Source of the DNA: Biscogniauxia marginata | Lineage: Eukaryota > Ascomycota > Sordariomycetes > Xylariales > Xylariaceae | DNA: 64,000 nt | Assembly: GCA_022695795.1 (NCBI GenBank) | Contig: MU404091.1 | Span: 62,001-126,000, forward strand | Direction of reading: 5' to 3' | Shown: one piece after another, positions 59,437 through 64,000 of the stretch | How positions within the stretch are numbered: position 1 is the first letter of the stretch | Layout: each line of letters starts with the position of its first letter | Position numbers and translations under genes: made by a program | Notes under the pieces: model-generated | Seen by the model: only the letters and a program-made list of their open reading frames with translations | The model's database searches: none | Told to the model about the DNA's origin: nothing

Positions 59437-60930
59437 TCAGTTCTCTATCCCGACGTGGACACTTTCGTGCTTCTTCAACGCCGGTAGCTCTTGTAATGCC
59501 TCGCCGATGATCTCCACTGCCTTTTGAAGTTGTGTTTCAGAGATGACCAAGGGAGGTGCAAACCGGATGATGTTTCCATGTGTTGGTTTAGCCTGTTTCA
59601 ACGTGAGCTCTTTGCGCAATTACGTGCGAAGAGGGACAGGAAAGGAGATGAGCAAAATCTTCGAGCCCTTACCAGAAGCCCCTTCTCTTTGAGGAGGAGA
59701 CACAGATCCCAAGCAGAATGTCCGTTAGTTTGTGACTCATCAATCACTATAGCATTCAGCAATCCTTTGCCACGAATGGTCTTGATGATTGGCGACTTGA
59801 ACGAGGCTAGACTATCTCTGAATATGTTGCCAAGTTTCTCAGCCTTCTGGGTAAGCTGCTCTTCTTCCATGAGCTCGAGAGCCCTAATAGAGACTGCACA
59901 GCCTAGGGGGTTGCCGCCGTATGTAGAGCCGTGGGTGCCAGGTTCGACGACTAGCATGATGTCTTTGCTGCTGAGAACGCAGCTGACCGGATACATGCCA
60001 CCCGAGATAGCTTTTCCTAGAGTAACCATGTCGGGCTTGATGCCAGCCCATTCCGAGCAGAGCATTCGTCCTGTTCGACCAATCCCCGTCTGAATCTCAT
60101 CACAGATCAAAAGCACATTGTGCTTCTTACAGAGAGCATGTACTTTGGATAAATAGTCATCGTCTGGGACCACTACTCCTGCCTCTCCTTGTATCGGTTC
60201 TACGATGAAAGCGGCAGTCTCTTTACCGTGGGCCTCAAGCACTTCCTCCAGATCGGCCACGTTGTTGTATCGAATGGTCTTTCCAGTAGAAGGGTTAATG
60301 GCACCAATACCGGGCACGTACGGGCCATAGTTATCTTTCGACTCGGGGTCGGTGGATAGAGTGACCGGAATCAACTACACGTGGTGTTAGATTTACACTA
60401 AATCAATGCAGCCCTACCCTACTTACCGTACGCCCGTGGAAATTCTCTCCGACGGCAAACACCAAGGCTTTGCCCTGAGGAACTCCCTTGACCTTATAAG
60501 CCCACTTTCTTGCAATTTTGATGGCCGTCTCTACAGCCTCGGCGCCGGTGTTCATTGGCAAAACCATGTCGTACCCAAACACCTGCTGAACCTTCTCTGC
60601 CCACTTGGGGAAAACATCATTGTGGAAGGCCCTCGAGCTCAGAGTCAATCGGCCGGCCTGTTCGACAAGTGCCTTAACCAGTTCAGGATGGCAATGGCCC
60701 TGGTTCACGGCGCTGTAAGCGGAGAGAAAGTCGATATAGTGCTTGTTTTCGGGATCCCAGACGTCGGCACCCTGGGCGCGGGAGAAGACGACGGGGAGCG
60801 GGTGGTAGTTGTGGGCGGCGAACTGGTGCTCGGCATCAATTGCACCTTTGGTCGAGGACGAGTGGTACCTGGACGAAGTCGTCGAACCGTTGCCGGAGCG
60901 TGTAGTAGAGTCTTCTGCGTGGGGAGCCAT
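59437..60930 (-). CDS. Ornithine aminotransferase
   Basis: Exons 60930-60427, 60374-59673 and 59592-59437; 453 residues, phase 0 throughout. A PLP enzyme converting ornithine and 2-oxoglutarate to glutamate semialdehyde and glutamate, in arginine catabolism (yeast CAR2, Aspergillus otaA). Landmarks: [89 protein letters not shown] (Asp about 260) and TLGKAISGG, whose Lys (about 289) forms the Schiff base. [14 protein letters not shown] and the C-terminal [11 protein letters not shown] complete the fold. Start: the ATG at 60930 (MAPHAED) is preferred. An in-frame ATG at 60984 would add a hydrophobic leader; the fungal enzyme is normally cytosolic. No lesions. Confidence 0.93.
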
Positions 60931-62034
60931 GATTGAGAAGCCGAGTTGTACAAAGCGATACGCGCAAGCAACGTGCAGGAGCAAAGAAGAAGACGACGGA
61001 GAGGTGGAAGAGTTCTGTCTGTCTGTCTGTATATTTATCGAAAGATGCTGTCAATGATGATCTCGATCTACGGTGGCGTGGCGTGGCGTCCCTTAAAATG
61101 GCTGTCAAGAAGGGAGGAGAACAGCTGAGAGCTCGGCTCAAGATAAAAAAGAGATTCTGTCGAGAAAGGCGGGGCGAAGTTGAGATCAAGGCCGCTACGT
61201 AATATGAAAGAGAAAAAGGCCTGCATCGGGAGCGGCCACTAAACCCCTAAGTGCAAGTCGAAGCGGCTCGTCCAGTCGCGACACTGCACTCGCGACGGAT
61301 CTGCTTGGTTGAAGTATATCAGGATGGTCACATGCGCTCAAGGCGTTTCCACTTCCTGCCGAAGCAAAGCGGCGAGCAAGGATCACTTCGTCCTCTCTGA
61401 CTCGGTGTGGCTTGCGATTCAATTCTACAGCGTTCTGCGAGCTTGCGACGAGCCATTGACGCTGTAGGTCAGATTCAGAATGGCAACAGAGCAAATCCAG
61501 GCAGAGGGCGGCAGCAGTGTGTGTCGGCTGCAAAGCAGGAACTTGCCCGCCGAACACCGGACAAGGCACGGAGGCCGAAGAATCTTCAATTTCAAACCAA
61601 TCAGCAGTGTTGTATTTTCCAACAGTGCAGAGTGACAGAGACGTGACGCAGAGTTGGTGTACATCCGTAGGGGGTGGAGGGAAACTGTCCAATCTGGACG
61701 AGGTTCCAAGCCCTTGGCACCAAGCAAGGGGCTTGATTCTCAGGCCGCTAGCTGGCAGCTGTGCGACAGCTGTGATCTGCCGGGTCAGGTGACAGACAGA
61801 TAGTACATGTACCTAATGTTATATACGAAGTAAGATACATCGGTACATCGTCTCGATATGGACAGATCCGATATGTCCAAATTGATACTGGATAATGCTA
61901 GACCCGAGTCGCAACATGCCAAATAGCCTCAATTCTACCATATAAACCCTCTAGACCCTCTCTCGTTTCCAGCTTGTCTTGCCTTGTCTGGACAAGTGTC
62001 ACAAAGATTGTCTCATGAATCAAGTTTTTGGAAA
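60931..62034. other. Divergent promoter region of the OAT and GPI10 genes
   Basis: Shared upstream region of two divergent genes. A short CTGT repeat (four units, about 61014-61029) lies near the OAT start. Frames at 61195-61792 overlap on both strands without domain support. Confidence 0.5.
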
Positions 62035-64000
62035 ATGAGTCCCAAAAAGAAGTCGGATGAGGAGATATCATCTAGTGACAAGGGAAAAGGGGGCGAGACA
62101 CAGGACACTCTGATAGCTACCCTGGCTGCTGCGCAAGCTCGAGAGGCCCTCGCCGTCATCTTTGCCTTCCGCATTGTCAACGCGCTCTGTGTCCGCACCT
62201 TCTTCCAGCCAGACGAATATTTCCAGGCTCTCGAGCCAGCATGGCATATGCTATTTGGAGACAACAGCGGAGCGTGGTTGACGTGGGTATGTAGAACAGC
62301 CCGACAGACCGTCTTCTATATTTATCTATCATGTGACACCGAGCCTTTGCTAATGGTCGAATAGGAATGGAAGCACAAGCTGCGCTCGTCAATCCACCCT
62401 GCAGTGTTTGCACTCAGTTATTTCATTGTCTATAGCTACTTGGGGCCGAGCGCGGCTTCGAAGATCATGACCAAATGGCTTCTCATGGCCCCCAAGATCA
62501 CCCAGGCCGGCTTTGCTGCCTTGGGCGATTGGTATACCTGGAGGCTTGCTGAGAGGTTGTATGGCCAGAGTACTCCTGCCGCCTGGTCTGTCGTGAGTAC
62601 ACATGTTGCCTATCGGCTTCGGTTATAAAGGTGTTAACTGCTATCGAATGCAGTTGTTGATGACGCTGCTGAATCCCTGGCAATGGTATACTTCAACAAG
62701 GACGTTTTCGAATTGCCTTGAGACGACGCTCACATCTATGGCTCTTTACTATTGGCCCTGGGAATTGCTTGGCGTCGACGTAGATGAAAAGAGAGATTCT
62801 ACTCCGCTTGATACGTGGGCCCAGGTCAACAGGTGTGCCTAGACTGCTGAAAACCCTCTTATCTCGTGCTAATTTTTTCCGTAACCAGTTTGCGGCTGTC
62901 CCTGGCATTGGCTGCGTTTGCGGTGCTTCTGCGGCCCACCAACATTCTTATCTGGCTAGCAATTGGCACCCTTGTGCTTACCCGAGCTACTCTTGCTGGA
63001 GAGTCACCACTCACTCGAAGAGTCCTGCTGATCCTCGTTAGGGAGGCGATATTTTGCGGGTAAGTCAAAGAAACCGCCAAGGACAAGGTAGAAATTTAAC
63101 TTATATCAGATCATTTGCTTTGGGCTCATCACTGCTGGTTGATCGCCAGTATTTTGGAGATTGGACGTTTCCTCCCTTCGCATGGTTGCATTTCAATGTC
63201 GCCCAAGACCTAGCAGTGTTCTATGGACAAAATGACTGGCACTACTACTTGTCTCAAGGCATCCCCTTGCTATGTACCACGATCACCCCTTTTGTCCTGA
63301 AGGGTGTTGCTAAATCTCTAGATGCCGAGTCCTCCGGCTGGCCAGTTACCACGTCGAATACCTTAAAGGCATTAACTTTCACAATCCTTACTACCATATC
63401 ATCCCTGTCGTTCGTGTCCCACAAGGAGGTCCGGTTCATCACCCCTCTCCTCCCGGCGCTCCACATTCTCGCAGCGCCGTACGTAACATCGTTTTTCACC
63501 ACCGCCGCGGAAGCCGCAGCGACATGCCCGCCGCCAGCGCTAGGCTGGAAGAGGAAACCCGTGCTCGCCGCCGGTCTCCTCGTCAACGTCATCATCGGCG
63601 GCTACCTCTCGTACTTCCACGCCGCGGCGCCCATCCAAGTGATGAGCTTCCTGCGGTCCGAGTTCGAGAACATCCACCCCGAGCACCTGTCCCTGTCCCT
63701 GTCCTTGTCCCGGTCCCGCGCGGCAACGGACAGGGCCGATGATCCGCCGCAGGAGCTGTTCGCGCTGTTCCTGACGCCGTGCCACGCGACGCCCTGGCGC
63801 TCGCACCTCGTGTACCCGGGCCTGCGGGCGCGCGCCCTGACGTGCGAGCCGCCCGTCGACACGGCTCCCGGGTCGGCCGAGCGCGCCGCGTACCTCGACG
63901 AGACGCGGCGCTTCTACGAGAACGAGGTCGGGTTCCTGCGGCGGGAGCTGTGGCCCCCGAACGCGCCCGGCGAGGACATGGCGCGCTACATCGTCGGCTT
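62035..64000 (+). CDS. GPI10: GPI mannosyltransferase 3 (Gpi10/PIG-B-like), 3' end beyond window
   Basis: Exons 62035-62286, 62365-62592, 62654-62832, 62889-63059 and 63110-end; about 573 residues visible, open to the window edge. It belongs to glycosyltransferase family 22, adding the third mannose to the GPI anchor precursor in the ER lumen from dolichol-phosphate-mannose. The family hallmark [16 protein letters not shown] (about residues 57-72) carries the catalytic acidic residue in the first lumenal loop. [65 protein letters not shown] and [13 protein letters not shown] then follow in Gpi10 order, with about nine membrane helices. All phases agree. A low-complexity Ser/Leu/Arg stretch near 63690-63720 is repeat-like. 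GC content rises sharply in the last 500 bases. Confidence 0.92.

Overview
The window is nuclear DNA of a filamentous ascomycete (Pezizomycotina; Sordariomycetes-like gene content is my inference). The evidence is short spliceosomal introns (about 43-215 nt) with GTRNGT donors and CTRAC/CTAAC branch sites, a Clr5-domain protein, an Mtr-type amino acid transporter, ATG1, a Sac7-type RhoGAP, GPI10 and ornithine aminotransferase. All gene models were spliced by eye; in nearly every model the phase of each exon junction agrees with the next exon.

Layout. (1) 0.2-5.1 kb: conserved genes RPL41 (eL41) and the RNA polymerase I A49 subunit, then a GC-rich gene for a secreted Ala/Pro/Glu-rich protein. 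(2) About 7.3-36.5 kb: an accessory, AT-rich, gene-poor block. It holds a 15-exon amidophosphoribosyltransferase (Ade4-type), an aldehyde dehydrogenase pseudogene with two in-frame stops, a pair of TA-flanked fold-back/MITE-like elements, a Clr5-domain gene with one in-frame stop, a cytochrome P450 relic, a small cysteine-rich secreted protein, an intact short-chain dehydrogenase, a small CxxC protein, a single-pass membrane protein, a PEP mutase/isocitrate lyase-family enzyme and an allantoate-permease-like MFS transporter with a suspect splice junction. (3) 39.6-64 kb: conserved, intact genes: Mtr-like amino acid transporter, Sac7-like RhoGAP, ATG1, ornithine aminotransferase and a GPI10 gene cut by the window end. 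Long intergenic spaces here carry many TACCTA/TAGGTA motif clusters and microsatellites.

Interpretation. The accessory block mixes intact enzymes (SDR, PEPM/ICL lyase, Ade4-type) with genes broken by CAA/CAG-to-TAA/TAG type changes. This is what repeat-induced point mutation (RIP) or its leakage would leave. It looks like a decaying metabolic or catabolic island with a candidate effector-like gene inside it, bounded by housekeeping genes. I found no CRISPR array, no rRNA or tRNA gene I could defend, and no intact transposase.
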